Below the pieces are notes generated by a model, which saw only the letters and a list, made by a program, of their open reading frames with translations, made no database searches and was not told the DNA's origin. A stretch of 64,000 bases of DNA from Lachnospiraceae oral taxon 107 str. F0167. Lineage in GTDB: Bacteria; Bacillota; Clostridia; Lachnospirales; Lachnospiraceae. The DNA lies in contig GL890583.1 in assembly GCA_000209465.1 (NCBI GenBank), positions 284,044 through 348,043 of the forward strand. Reading direction: 5' to 3'. The translations under genes and the position numbers were made by a program. Positions 55,311 through 64,000 of the stretch are shown in pieces. The stretch's first letter is position 1, and each line of letters begins with the position of its first letter.

Positions 55311-56504
55311 ATGATTTCAAAAAAAATGCTTGACCTTGGAACAAAAAGGTCGGTTATAAGAGATATATTTGAGTATGGTAATAAATTGGCACAAAAAATA
55401 GGTGCAGAGAATGTATTGGATTTCAGCCTGGGCAATCCAAGTACTCCGGCTCCTGATGAAGTGGCAAATATAATAAAAGAGATGGTAACAAATCTTTCAC
55501 CAAAGGAGTATAACAGCTATACTTCCTCACCGGGAGATAGGGAAGTTAGAATTGCGGTTTCTAATAATTTAAACACCAGATTTAAAACAGATTATACCGA
55601 AAAAAATATTTTTATGACCTGTGGAGCTGCAGCCTCTTTAAATATTATTTTTAAGGCTATAATTGAGTCTGAAAATGATGAAATAATAGTAAATACTCCA
55701 TATTTTCCGGAATACAAGGTATTTATTGAAGGGCAGGGAGCAAAATTTGTGCCGGTAAAATGCAATAAGGATCTTTTACTTGATATAGAAGCTATAGAAA
55801 ATAAGATAAGTATAAATACTAAGGCGGTACTTATAAATTCCCCAAATAATCCCTCCGGTGTGATTTATCCAAAGGAAAATATAGGGGAATTGGTCAAACT
55901 TTTAAATAGAAAGCAAAAAGAGTATAATCATCCTATCTTTCTTATCAGCGATGAACCATATAGAGAGTTGGTATTTATTGATGAGCATCCTACTTTTTTG
56001 CCGAATGTATATGATAATACATTAGTAGCATACTCATGGTCAAAATCTCTTTCACTTCCGGGAGAGAGGATAGGATATATACTTGTACCCGGTAAAGTTA
56101 AGGAGTATGAGAATGTTTTTGCCGCAATATCAGGAGCTGCAAGGGTTCTTGGATATGTGTGTGCACCTTCAATGTTTCAAAAGGTCATAAAACATTGTGT
56201 GAGTGTGGAACCTGATATATCTGTATACAGGATTAACAGGAATATTTTATTTAAAGAATTACCTAAGATGGGATATAAAGCGGCAAATCCTGACGGGGCT
56301 TTTTATATGTTTATAAAATCTCCAAATGATGACGGCTATGATTTTTGTGAGAGAGCAAAAAAATATAATATGTTGCTGGTACCGGGGGAGGGCTTCGGTA
56401 TGAAGGAGTATGTCAGGCTTTCATTCTGTGTTGAAACGGAAAAAATAGAAAAATCTATAGATATATTTAAAAAACTTATATCGGAGTATGATGGAGAGAA
56501 ATAG
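55311..56504 (+). CDS. PLP-dependent aminotransferase, class I/II
   Basis: 397 residues, starting 7 bp after the previous gene (GGAG site). PLP Lys in YSWSKSLSLPGERIGY; NSPNNPSGVIY carries the substrate/PLP Asn; ISDEPYRELVF the PLP Asp. C-terminal Arg in VRLSFCVE. Close in style to aspartate/aromatic aminotransferases of clostridia; amino acid unknown. A remnant of another gene follows in frame. Confidence 0.9.
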   Translation: MISKKMLDLGTKRSVIRDIFEYGNKLAQKIGAENVLDFSLGNPSTPAPDEVANIIKEMVTNLSPKEYNSYTSSPGDREVRIAVSNNLNTRFKTDYTEKNIFMTCGAAASLNIIFKAIIESENDEIIVNTPYFPEYKVFIEGQGAKFVPVKCNKDLLLDIEAIENKISINTKAVLINSPNNPSGVIYPKENIGELVKLLNRKQKEYNHPIFLISDEPYRELVFIDEHPTFLPNVYDNTLVAYSWSKSLSLPGERIGYILVPGKVKEYENVFAAISGAARVLGYVCAPSMFQKVIKHCVSVEPDISVYRINRNILFKELPKMGYKAANPDGAFYMFIKSPNDDGYDFCERAKKYNMLLVPGEGFGMKEYVRLSFCVETEKIEKSIDIFKKLISEYDGEK

Positions 56505-56699
56505 AGAACATGTGCTGTTATAGAAAACGGCTCATGGGCACCAAATTCAGGTAATCTTATGAAAGCTGAACTTGAAAACTTAAAGCATATGGATATTTTA
56601 GATGATGAGGCGAGTGTAACTTCTTCATACATAGAGAACAATGAAAGCGATATGGATGCATTGGTAGATGCTTTAGTGGCTTCAATTAATAAAAAATAA
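56505..56699 (+). pseudogene. C-terminal remnant of an FprA/flavodiiron-type flavoprotein
   Basis: Starting right after the aminotransferase stop and in the same frame, 64 codons read TCAVIENGSWAPNSGNLMKA, then DDEASVTSSYIENNESDMDA to a TAA. This matches the end of flavodoxin-domain FprA proteins (IENGTWAP-x-GK type). No start codon or N-terminal metallo-beta-lactamase or flavodoxin start remains. A deletion of the gene's 5' part is the likely cause. Confidence 0.75.
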
Positions 56700-56713
56700 T
56701 TTTTATAAATAAT

Positions 56714-56737
56714 AGGTCGGGGAAAATCCTCCGACCT
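56714..56737. terminator. Terminator between the flavoprotein remnant and the kinase gene
   Basis: AGGTCGG ... CCGACCT with inner GG/CC pairs; followed by TGTTATT. Between converging genes. Confidence 0.7.
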
Positions 56738-56741
56738 GTTA

Positions 56742-58454
56742 TTATGAGCTCTTTTCCCTAAGTTTTATAATGACCTTTGTTCCCATACCCGGTGAGGACT
56801 TTATGCTTATGCCATAATTATCGCCGCAAAGAAGTTTGATTCTGTGGTCAACATTTTTAATCCCTATGCCGCCCAGATAAATTTTATTATCGGAAGGACT
56901 GTCTTCTTTTAGCTTTTTGGTATCAAAACCCTTACCATTATCAGATACGATTATAATAATATCATTATCAAAGCTTTCAAAAGAGATATTTATCTTGCCC
57001 CCACCATTTGGGCGAAGTCCGTGATATATTGCATTTTCAACTATAGGCTGAATAATAAGTTTGGGGACAAAAGCATTCTTTAAATTATCAATAGAATCTA
57101 TTTCATATACAAGCATATCCTCATATCTGATTTTTTGTATTTCAAGATAATTTTTTACATGCTCGATTTCATCCTTAATGCTGACAAAATCAAGATCGGT
57201 ACTTAAGGAAAATCTTAAAAGCTTACCAAGGGCGGAAGTAACTTTAATTACCGCTTCATTTTCATTTAGTTCCGAAAGCCAGAGTATTGTATCCAGAGTA
57301 TTATATAAAAAATGAGGATTTATTTGACTTTGTAACATTTTAAGTTCGAAAACTCTTCTTGCCTTTTCCTCTTTTGTTATATTCTCTGTAAGAGCTTTTA
57401 TTCTGTCAATAAGTCTGTTGTATTCATTTTCAAGCTCCGACACTTCAGTTATATCCGTGGATATTTTTATATGAGTCCATTTTTTATCCATATCTATCAT
57501 GGCAATCTTAAGGCGTGTAATAGGTTCACTTAGTATTTTAGAGGCTATTATACCTATAAATAAACTTAGTATTATAAGGATACAGGACAAAATAAGAATA
57601 TTTTTGGTCAGATTTTTTTGGAGTATTTTTAGATTATCCGAAGATGCAACTCCAAAAAGTTTCCAGGATGAATTATCTATTATACCCTCATAAACCACTT
57701 TACCGTCTGTTATATCGCCGTCCATAAGAGATTTAAGCTCTTCACTCTTTTTAGTATCATTAAATATATCTTCATTAGGATGATAGATAATATCACCTGC
57801 TTCAGACATTATATATACATAACCGCTTTTTCCGAGATCAAGATTTTTGATATAATCTTCTATAAAATTATAGGAAATATCAATAAGTACTACACCAAGA
57901 TGTTCATTATTCTGCCCTGTAATTTCTCTGTATACTGAGATTGTCCATGCTCCTTTATCCGATGCAAATGCACTGTGTCCTGTTTTTGAAAGTATAGGCA
58001 TGTGATTTGATGCAAGGGCTTTTTTATACCATTCTTCATCCATCATATCTTCTGAAAGCGTAATACTCATATCACTGTCGCCGGTAATTGCAAAGCCGTT
58101 TTTAGAAATAACAGCCACGGCTCTTATATTTTCATCAACTTCTTTTGCAAGATGTATAAGTGATGAAATGGACTCCAAAGCTTCTGGAGAAGATTTAGCA
58201 AGAGCGGATTTTATATCCTTATGTTCTGCAATAATATTGCTGAAATCTCCAAGTTTTTTAAGGTAAGAGGATATATACTCACCTGTTTGATTTACCATGG
58301 TTCTTGTACGCACTACATCATTTTTAATCAGCATATCTGATGTAAAATGATATATACTGCCTGAGAGCAGAAGTATTATAGACAGAGAAAATAATAAAAA
58401 TGTAAGTGAAATTCTTACATGAAGCTTTGAAAAAAAATTTAATTCAGTTTTCAT
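56742..58454 (-). CDS. YesM-type sensor histidine kinase
   Basis: 570 residues. Two membrane helices (residues ~15-35, and ILILSCILIILSLFIGIIA near ~295) with a Cache-like extracellular sensor between (KSGYVYIMSEAGDIIYHPN). HAMP, then a LytS/YesM His-kinase with INPHFLYNTLDTILWLSEL (phospho-His) and ATPase motifs IIQPIVENAIYHGL and VSDNGKGFD, GGIGIKNVDHRI. Its 5' end overlaps the regulator gene by 11 bp. The ligand is probably a sugar, as in YesMN relatives, but no transporter is adjacent. Confidence 0.92.
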   Translation of the reverse strand: MKTELNFFSKLHVRISLTFLLFSLSIILLLSGSIYHFTSDMLIKNDVVRTRTMVNQTGEYISSYLKKLGDFSNIIAEHKDIKSALAKSSPEALESISSLIHLAKEVDENIRAVAVISKNGFAITGDSDMSITLSEDMMDEEWYKKALASNHMPILSKTGHSAFASDKGAWTISVYREITGQNNEHLGVVLIDISYNFIEDYIKNLDLGKSGYVYIMSEAGDIIYHPNEDIFNDTKKSEELKSLMDGDITDGKVVYEGIIDNSSWKLFGVASSDNLKILQKNLTKNILILSCILIILSLFIGIIASKILSEPITRLKIAMIDMDKKWTHIKISTDITEVSELENEYNRLIDRIKALTENITKEEKARRVFELKMLQSQINPHFLYNTLDTILWLSELNENEAVIKVTSALGKLLRFSLSTDLDFVSIKDEIEHVKNYLEIQKIRYEDMLVYEIDSIDNLKNAFVPKLIIQPIVENAIYHGLRPNGGGKINISFESFDNDIIIIVSDNGKGFDTKKLKEDSPSDNKIYLGGIGIKNVDHRIKLLCGDNYGISIKSSPGMGTKVIIKLREKSS

Positions 58455-59211
58455 TTGATTTTATCCCCTGTTTAAACTGCTTTGGAGTAATGCCGAAAGT
58501 TTTTTTGAATTTGTTTGTAAAATAATTCACATCATCATATCCTATTTTTTCCGCTACCTCATAATTTTTCATGTCGGTGGAGAGACAGAGTATTTTTGCC
58601 TGCTCCATCCTTTTAATACCTACATATTCCTGAAAAGGTATACCATAGATCTGCTTTATTATGCCACTTAGATAGCTGCTGTTAAAACCTAGTTCTTCAG
58701 CCATAAGTCCGAGTGAAAGCTTAGAGTCAAAAATATTTTTTTTCATATATTCCTTTACTGCTTTAAAGCTTGAATTGTCATAGGATATATTCTCATATTC
58801 TAAATGAAGCTCCATAAGCTTATCCTTAACTATATTTGTTTTTATCTTATCTATTATTCGCCTGAGAACAAGTTCTATATCTGTTTTGTTTACAGGCTTT
58901 AAAAGGTAATCATCCACTCCGATTCTGATTGCGGTTTGCATATATTCAAAATAGTCATAACCTGTAATCATAATAATTGCGATTTTTTTGTTTTTTTCTT
59001 TAAGTATTTTGGCAAGAGAAAGCCCGTCGGTATTTGGCATATTTATATCAAGCATTATAATATCAATATGCTCTTTATCTACTATCTCCAGGCATTTATC
59101 AGCATTACCGGCTTCAAATATCTCATCTATACCTATTTCAGGTAATATGGCGAGGGTTTTAATCCCTCGCCTGATTATCGGTTCGTCATCAACTATAAGC
59201 AGCTTATACAT
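58444..59211 (-). CDS. YesN-type response regulator (AraC output)
   Basis: 255 residues from the ATG at 59211 (GGAG site). Receiver: LLIVDDEPIIRRG, D in IIMLDINMPNTDG, K in DYLLKPVNK. C-terminal AraC-type HTH: LGLMAEELGFNSSYLSGIIK and AEKIGYDDVNYFTNKFKKTFG. Partner of the sensor kinase directly downstream. Confidence 0.92.
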   Translation of the reverse strand: MYKLLIVDDEPIIRRGIKTLAILPEIGIDEIFEAGNADKCLEIVDKEHIDIIMLDINMPNTDGLSLAKILKEKNKKIAIIMITGYDYFEYMQTAIRIGVDDYLLKPVNKTDIELVLRRIIDKIKTNIVKDKLMELHLEYENISYDNSSFKAVKEYMKKNIFDSKLSLGLMAEELGFNSSYLSGIIKQIYGIPFQEYVGIKRMEQAKILCLSTDMKNYEVAEKIGYDDVNYFTNKFKKTFGITPKQFKQGIKSNEN

Positions 59212-59233
59212 CATATCTCCATAATTTGCAATA

Positions 59234-59524
59234 TTATTCAACCAAGTACTTTAAATATCCATAACCCCTTTCTTCCATCTGTGAGTATGGAATAAATTCA
59301 AGAGAAGCGCTGTTGATACAGTATCTTTTTCCACCCTGATCCTTTGGACCGTCATTAAAAACATGGCCCAAATGTGCATCTCCGCTTCTGCTTCTTACCT
59401 CGGTTCTTGTCATATTAAAGCTGTTGTCTTCATTATATTTTACCACATCTTTATCAATAGGTTTAGAAAAACTCGGCCAGCCACATCCTGATCCTCGTTT
59501 GGATGAACTTGATGGAATCTTCAA
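59234..59524 (-). pseudogene. msrB: 5'-truncated methionine-R-sulfoxide reductase (MsrB)
   Basis: Reads from 59524; from about residue 12, [28 protein letters not shown] and the catalytic [11 protein letters not shown] are MsrB. About the first 30-40 residues of the domain are missing, which includes the first zinc CxxC pair, and the start ATG lacks a good site. A truncated fragment, possibly once fused to MsrA. It lies just upstream of the YesMN pair on the same strand. Confidence 0.75.
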
Positions 59525-60279
59525 AATAGCTTTTTAGTCAAGTGAATCTTGGAGTTAAAATAATATCAAGCGGATGTATACTACCTAATGTAGGATAACA
59601 TGTTTATGAGGCTTTTCCAATAGAGTTGCTGACGATTTTAATTTTAATGCCAATATAAAAGCACTTCTATTTTATACTTTTTTATAGACAAAAAATGATG
59701 ATTTCTGTCAGACATTATCAGTGGAAAACTGAAAATATTTAGAAGTATAATCGACAAACAATGTCAAGAGTTTTCAATCTTTTTCCGTCATGCATACAGA
59801 AAGTGCAAATGTTTGGTTAAAGTGGAGAAAAGCATATGTATTTGTCTGTGAAACACTATATGAGCAGAAGGTCTTTACTTTACTAAAGTAGCTTTATTCT
59901 TTCGTTTATACTGTTTCTCAAAGGTTTATTGATATTTACACTGATTATACCAGAATTAATAAGAGTGACTGATTCAGTGATAAGTAAAAGAAAATGAATT
60001 AAATTCGAAAGGCATGTGCGACAATCTTGCCTGTACGTCAGTGGTTTGTCAATAAATGTTTCCATAAATTTCGGATTGATTGTTTGACTGAAAATATGAT
60101 AGAATTTCTGAAAGGTAATAAGAGATAGAACAAGGAGTATCACTTTGAAAGTATTATTATGATATGTAGCTTGAAACAGGCTAAAGCTATAATTGGAAAA
60201 AATGATTTTAATAAGTGATAAAAGATTGTATGGAATAATAAAGAAATTATACATGGAGGATAATCTGTGGGGGTATACA
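59525..60279. other. Intergenic region, 755 bp without a supportable gene
   Basis: A/T-rich. A minus-strand frame at 59883-60302 has no domain or ribosome binding site. GTTTGACTGAAAATATGATAGAATTTC (split: TTGACT at about 60083, TAGAAT at 60101) gives a spaced pair too short for a normal promoter. Decay of an msrA-like part is possible but unproven. Confidence 0.5.
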
Positions 60280-62255
60280 ATGCTAAACAATGATGCTATC
60301 AAGAAAATTGATTATGCAAAGGCATCACTGGAGAGAGCGGCACTTTTATTCATTAGAGAATGCTGTGAAGAATTGAGATTTGATAAAAGTAGAGCAACAT
60401 CTATGAATACTGACAGTATTGACTTTGATGGCACCAGTCTCAATTCAAATCAAATTCCGTTCAATATGGAGAAAGATATTGATAGACTATGTCTTGAAAA
60501 TGCAATAGAACGTTTTTTGAAATCCGGGAATAAAGAGGATGCATTCGATGTATATCTTTGTTACATTGAAATGTTTGTCGGAGATTATCGAAAAACAAGA
60601 AGAATGATAGAGTTGCTCTCTGAATATGAAGCCAATGGCAGCGGACTTCTTATGAAGCATAGAGACCATTATTCACATTCTGTATATGTATTTGTACTTG
60701 GGCTTGCTATATATGAGTCAAATAAAAAGTATAGAGATGAGTACAAAAAATACTATGGAATTAAAGATGATAAAGAGGCAGCTGCTCAATATTTGCAATA
60801 TTGGGGGGGTAAGCTCATTGTTTCATGATATAGGATATCCTTTCGAACTTCCATTCGAACAAGTGTGTTCATATTTTGAGGTGGAAGGAGATAAACGTGG
60901 TAATAGACCATTTGTTGCATACCATGGGTTGGATGAATTTATCACCTTAAATGAACAGACTAGGAATGAATTGTCAGAGATTATACCAAGTAAGTGCTTT
61001 AATACAATTAACGAAGTATTTGCTTATATGCTTGTGGATAAAATTGGGGTTGAGTATAACTTTTCAGAAGAGCAAATACTTAAGGTTTTGATAGATAAAC
61101 CTACTAAACCGAATGAATTTAACCACTTTATGGATCATGCGTATTTTAGTGCAACAATTCTTTTCAAGAAATTATTTGAAGAAATAAATATAAGAATTCA
61201 AGTTGAGTATTTATATGCACTTACTGCAAATTTGATGCATAACAGCTTGTATAAATTCTGCATAGCACATTATAAAACTGAAGTAAATAAGCCGTTTAAA
61301 GCCGAATTACATCTGTTAGCATATATGCTTATGCTATGTGATGAGTTGCAGTGTTGTGACAGAACTGCATACGGACGTAATTCAAAAAAGGAATTACATC
61401 CCATGGGCTGTGCATTTGATTTTTCAGATGATAATATAAGAGCTGTATATCTATTTGATGAAAAAGAAATGTCAAAAGTAAACAGATTTAAGGACGAATA
61501 TATAGAGTGGCTCCAAAATAATTTCCAGGAGAAGGCACCGGGACTCAAAGCATATTCGGGAATGTATATCAAAAAAATGGAGTTTCTGGGTTTCAGGAGG
61601 ATATAGAGCGTATTGTTGATTTAAGTAATATAAGATTATATGTGGAAACGGGGCTTTCAGAACATATTCACGCAGGTAATCGTAGTTACTTATCAGATAG
61701 TAACTACATAAACCTATATAATTTTGCTATTATATTAAATGGACGTTGGAGCAATAAGAGTTGGAAAAATGCAAAACTTTTAGGACATGAAGAAGAGTTT
61801 TTGAAAGATGATAACGCAATAAATGAATTTGTAGAAAGTTTTAAATCTCTTTCATTAGAATATAAACTTTCAAATATTAACCAGGCAAAAGCATTTGCAA
61901 AATACATGAATGAAATAGTTTGCTTCTATACTGATAAATCAGTTGATTTTGATATTGTAGATAAGTTTACAGATGATGAAATTAAAAAAATAGGCAGAAT
62001 GGAGCATATGAGATGGCTTCAGGAGCATTATGATATGGGGTGGAGTTATGTGAACTGGAAAAGGAGAAACGTGATCTAATAAGAATACATCGGTATAGGA
62101 TACCGGATTTTTCAGGGTTTGAGATATCAGAGGAAGTTGCAGCAAAAAATTATGAAAGACTAGAGAAGGCTGAACAGGATAAAGATAGCGAGCCGATGGA
62201 ATGTCTCTTAGCAATGCTTAGAGTTTTTGATGGGGTTAGATTGTATAGGCTTTAG
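60280..62255 (+). pseudogene. HD-phosphohydrolase plus RyR-domain protein, three frameshifts
   Basis: One ~660-residue protein reads across four frame segments. The start is the ATG at 60280 (GGGGG site, MLNNDAIKKID). Residues ~115-215 form an HD-type site: HYSHSVYVFVLGLAI and, after a 1-base change in the G7 run at 60803-60809, SSLFHDIGYPFELP. Shift 2 lies at 61571-61590 (an A7 run there is likeliest); shift 3 near 62050. The C-terminus, with RMEHMRWLQEHYDMGW, KEKRDLIRIHRYRIPDF and NYERLEKAEQDKDSEP, fits a RyR domain (ryanodine-receptor type). Three shifts indicate decay or sequencing errors. Function unknown. Confidence 0.7.
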
Positions 62256-62498
62256 GAGGAATTTATTGGAGACGAACAAAATTAAAAAAATCAGCAAAAA
62301 AAGAAAATATTAGTAAGATGATGGATAATTATCTTATAACTCAAGTGGTGATTATTATATCGTTATTCACTGTAAATAGCTTCCTGTATGATTCAAAGTG
62401 TAGAAAGTAAATGATTTTACAAAAATAGATACCTAAGTTAAACTGTCATTGCTGACCGGCCAGTTAGCAAATGAGCGGAATAAGGAAGGTATCTACAA
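62256..62498. other. Interval between HD-RyR gene and IS110-type element
   Basis: Holds a short open frame, MMDNYLITQVVIIISLF (about 62321-62410), that looks like a small membrane peptide; upstream codons METNKIKKISKK (from 62266) join it only through another A-run shift. The IS left end should lie in about 62415-62498, where GACCGGCCAGTTAGC is near the start. Confidence 0.4.
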
Positions 62499-63788
62499 AT
62501 GAATTCTACACAAAATAAGAAGATTGAACAAGTAAAAGAAACAACAATGATTGTCGGCATTGATGTTGGCAGTGAAAAGCATTATTTCAGAGCTTTTAAC
62601 TGGAGAGGCATAGAACTTACCATAAAGCCTGTAGCGTTTTCAAATTCTATGGAGGGATTCAACAGCTTTTACAATTCGGTTGTGGAACTGATGCAGAAAA
62701 ATGAACTTAAAGAGGCACTGGTAGGAATAGAGCCAACCGGTCACTACTGGTTTGATCTTGGGCAGTTCATGGGTGAAAAGAACATAAAGTTTGTGATGGT
62801 AAATCCGCACCATGTGCATAAGACCAAAGAATTAGATGACAATAGTCCATCTAAAAATGACAGAAAAGATCCTCGTGTGATTGCAGGGCTTGTAAGGGAT
62901 GGACGATATTTTTATTCATATATGCCGACAGGTGTATATGCAGAACTGCGGAATGCGTCAAACCGCCGGTTTGTGCTTGTAGAAGAACAGACAAGGGCGA
63001 AGAACCGTCTGCAGAAGTGGGTTGCAGTGTATTTCCCGGAATATAAGGGGATTTATACACACATAGATGCCAAGGGAGGTCTGCTGGTGTTAAAGCAGGC
63101 ACCAACTCTTGAGGAGATAGTAAGACTAGGAGTGGAAGGTATCATAAAGATATGGAAAGACGCTAAACTCCGAGGAAATGGGCATAAGAAGGCTATACTG
63201 ATTCTGAATGCAGCCATGAAAAGCATAGGATTAAAAGCAGGTCTTACAGAAGCTCGGATGGAGATACAGGATCTGATAGAGGATTATGAACTCCAGACAA
63301 AACGCCTTGAACGGGTCAATGACCTGATCAAAGAACTGTGCCAACAGGTCAGGTATGCGGATAAGCTGCTTGAAATAAAAGGTATAGGAATAACAACCGT
63401 AGCTGGTTTCATAGCAGAAGTTGGTGATATCACGCGCTTTGATAGCACGAAAGAACTTCAGAAACTTGCAGGATTGGAACTGGTGGCAGATAGTTCCGGT
63501 AAGCACGACGGAAAAACAAAGATAAGCAAAAGAGGACGCAAGCGTCTCAGATATTTACTTTTTGAGGCAGCGATATCGGTGGTGGGAAAGAATGAAGAAT
63601 TCAAAGAAATCCACAGATATTATACCACCAGGGAAAAGAATCCATTGAAAAAGATGCAGTCGCTGATAGCAGTAGCATGTAAGCTGATAAGAGTATTCCA
63701 TGTGATCCTTACCAAGGGAATCAGTTATGATGCATCAAAGATGTTGAAAGATATTCGACGTCCGGGAGAGCAGTTAAAGGCTGCATAA
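62499..63788 (+). CDS. IS110-family transposase, second type (IS1111-like)
   Basis: 429 residues, intact. Different from the IS110 transposase at 30-31 kb. DEDD start: MIVGIDVGSEKHYFRAF, GIEPTGHYWFDLGQF, KNDRKDPRVIAGL. C-terminal Tnp_20: IKGIGITTVAGFIAEVGDI and SSGKHDGKTKISKRGRKRL. IS1111-group elements carry their guide RNA downstream of the gene, and the flank after 63788 is long and structured. The right end of the element is outside the window. Confidence 0.9.
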   Translation: MNSTQNKKIEQVKETTMIVGIDVGSEKHYFRAFNWRGIELTIKPVAFSNSMEGFNSFYNSVVELMQKNELKEALVGIEPTGHYWFDLGQFMGEKNIKFVMVNPHHVHKTKELDDNSPSKNDRKDPRVIAGLVRDGRYFYSYMPTGVYAELRNASNRRFVLVEEQTRAKNRLQKWVAVYFPEYKGIYTHIDAKGGLLVLKQAPTLEEIVRLGVEGIIKIWKDAKLRGNGHKKAILILNAAMKSIGLKAGLTEARMEIQDLIEDYELQTKRLERVNDLIKELCQQVRYADKLLEIKGIGITTVAGFIAEVGDITRFDSTKELQKLAGLELVADSSGKHDGKTKISKRGRKRLRYLLFEAAISVVGKNEEFKEIHRYYTTREKNPLKKMQSLIAVACKLIRVFHVILTKGISYDASKMLKDIRRPGEQLKAA

Positions 63789-64000
63789 CCGAGCAATAAA
63801 GAACAACCATAATGATTATAGGAAGCGTCCACCGAAAGGTGCTGTAATCGTAGTGTTTGGATCAGTGATGAAAGTACAAAGAATGAGCTGGTAGCCGGCA
63901 GGAATTTTCTCCAAAGGGCATGACCCTGATGAATAGCTAAGCTGGCACCCTGGTTATGGACAGGCAGAACGAAGGAAGTGAGGACCCACCGTAAGGAGGA
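63789..64000 (+). ncRNA. Candidate bridge RNA region of the IS1111-like element (cut by window edge)
   Basis: 212 bp, no supportable ORF, GC-rich against its surroundings. Stem pieces: CCACCGAAAGGTG, AGCTGGTAGCCGGCAGG, and CCCTGATGAATAGCTAAGCT around 63930. GCTGGTAGCCGGCAG (63887-63901) resembles the complement of CTGACCGGCCAGTTAGC at 62452-62468, a possible subterminal inverted repeat. Position fits the IS1111 group; the structure was not folded by program. Confidence 0.45.

Noticed and set aside
59883..60302. 139-codon minus-strand frame
   Set aside because: Overlaps the start of the HD-RyR gene, no site for translation, composition of non-coding A/T-rich DNA.
60280..62255. Calling the HD-RyR gene a CBASS or CRISPR-linked effector
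   Set aside because: No cyclase, sensor or Cas gene is in the window; the link would rest only on RyR proposals from the literature.

Overview
The window reads as a chromosome segment of a low-GC anaerobic Firmicute, most likely a Lachnospiraceae relative. The signs are AGA/ATA-rich codon use, the order yloC-gmk-rpoZ, rimO-pgsA, an orphan NusG-domain-II gene after argH, class B sortase, YesMN-type two-component genes and many clostridial insertion sequences. This is inferred from gene content; no rRNA, tRNA or CRISPR array was found.

Layout. (1) 1-1.2 kb: the 3' end of a large toxin-like gene and a candidate immunity gene. (2) 1.2-4.05 kb: a tandem hairpin repeat, an IS1634-family element inside a 41-bp direct repeat, and an IS30 remnant. 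(3) 4.1-17.8 kb: a dense plus-strand housekeeping block (yloC, gmk, rpoZ, rimO, pgsA, cinA C-terminal part, DUF2953, ArsC-like, cyclodeaminase, folD, comEA, response regulator, rlmH, aconitase-family hydratase, ftsH). (4) 17.8-26.4 kb: a higher-GC sugar island with different codon use: a two-sensor LacI-type regulator, a ribose-type ABC transporter, a GH32-like enzyme and a broken PfkB kinase, probably for uptake and use of a fructose-containing sugar. (5) 26.4-31.8 kb: nested insertion sequences (IS30 inside IS1182) and an IS110 element. (6) 31.8-36.7 kb: an ABC-F protein, pyrBI, a nucleotidyltransferase and small stress genes. (7) 37-56.5 kb: clpB; a cls-plsC-pheA-DUF815-ppx-ppk1 run; ilvN/ilvC; sortase B; yfhO; argH; an aminotransferase. 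(8) 56.5-64 kb: flavoprotein and MsrB remnants, a sensor kinase/regulator pair, a frameshifted HD-RyR gene, and a second IS110-family element that runs to the window edge.

The most interesting points are the two IS110-type elements with long structured non-coding flanks that could encode bridge RNAs, the disrupted HD plus RyR-domain gene, the LacI regulator with a second sugar-binding domain, the kinase with both a stop codon and an altered GAGD motif, and a series of single-base homopolymer shifts (ftsH, DUF2953, HD-RyR, IS1182). The shifts are either real gene decay or slippage, or errors in the assembly. All calls come from reading the sequence; no database search was run.
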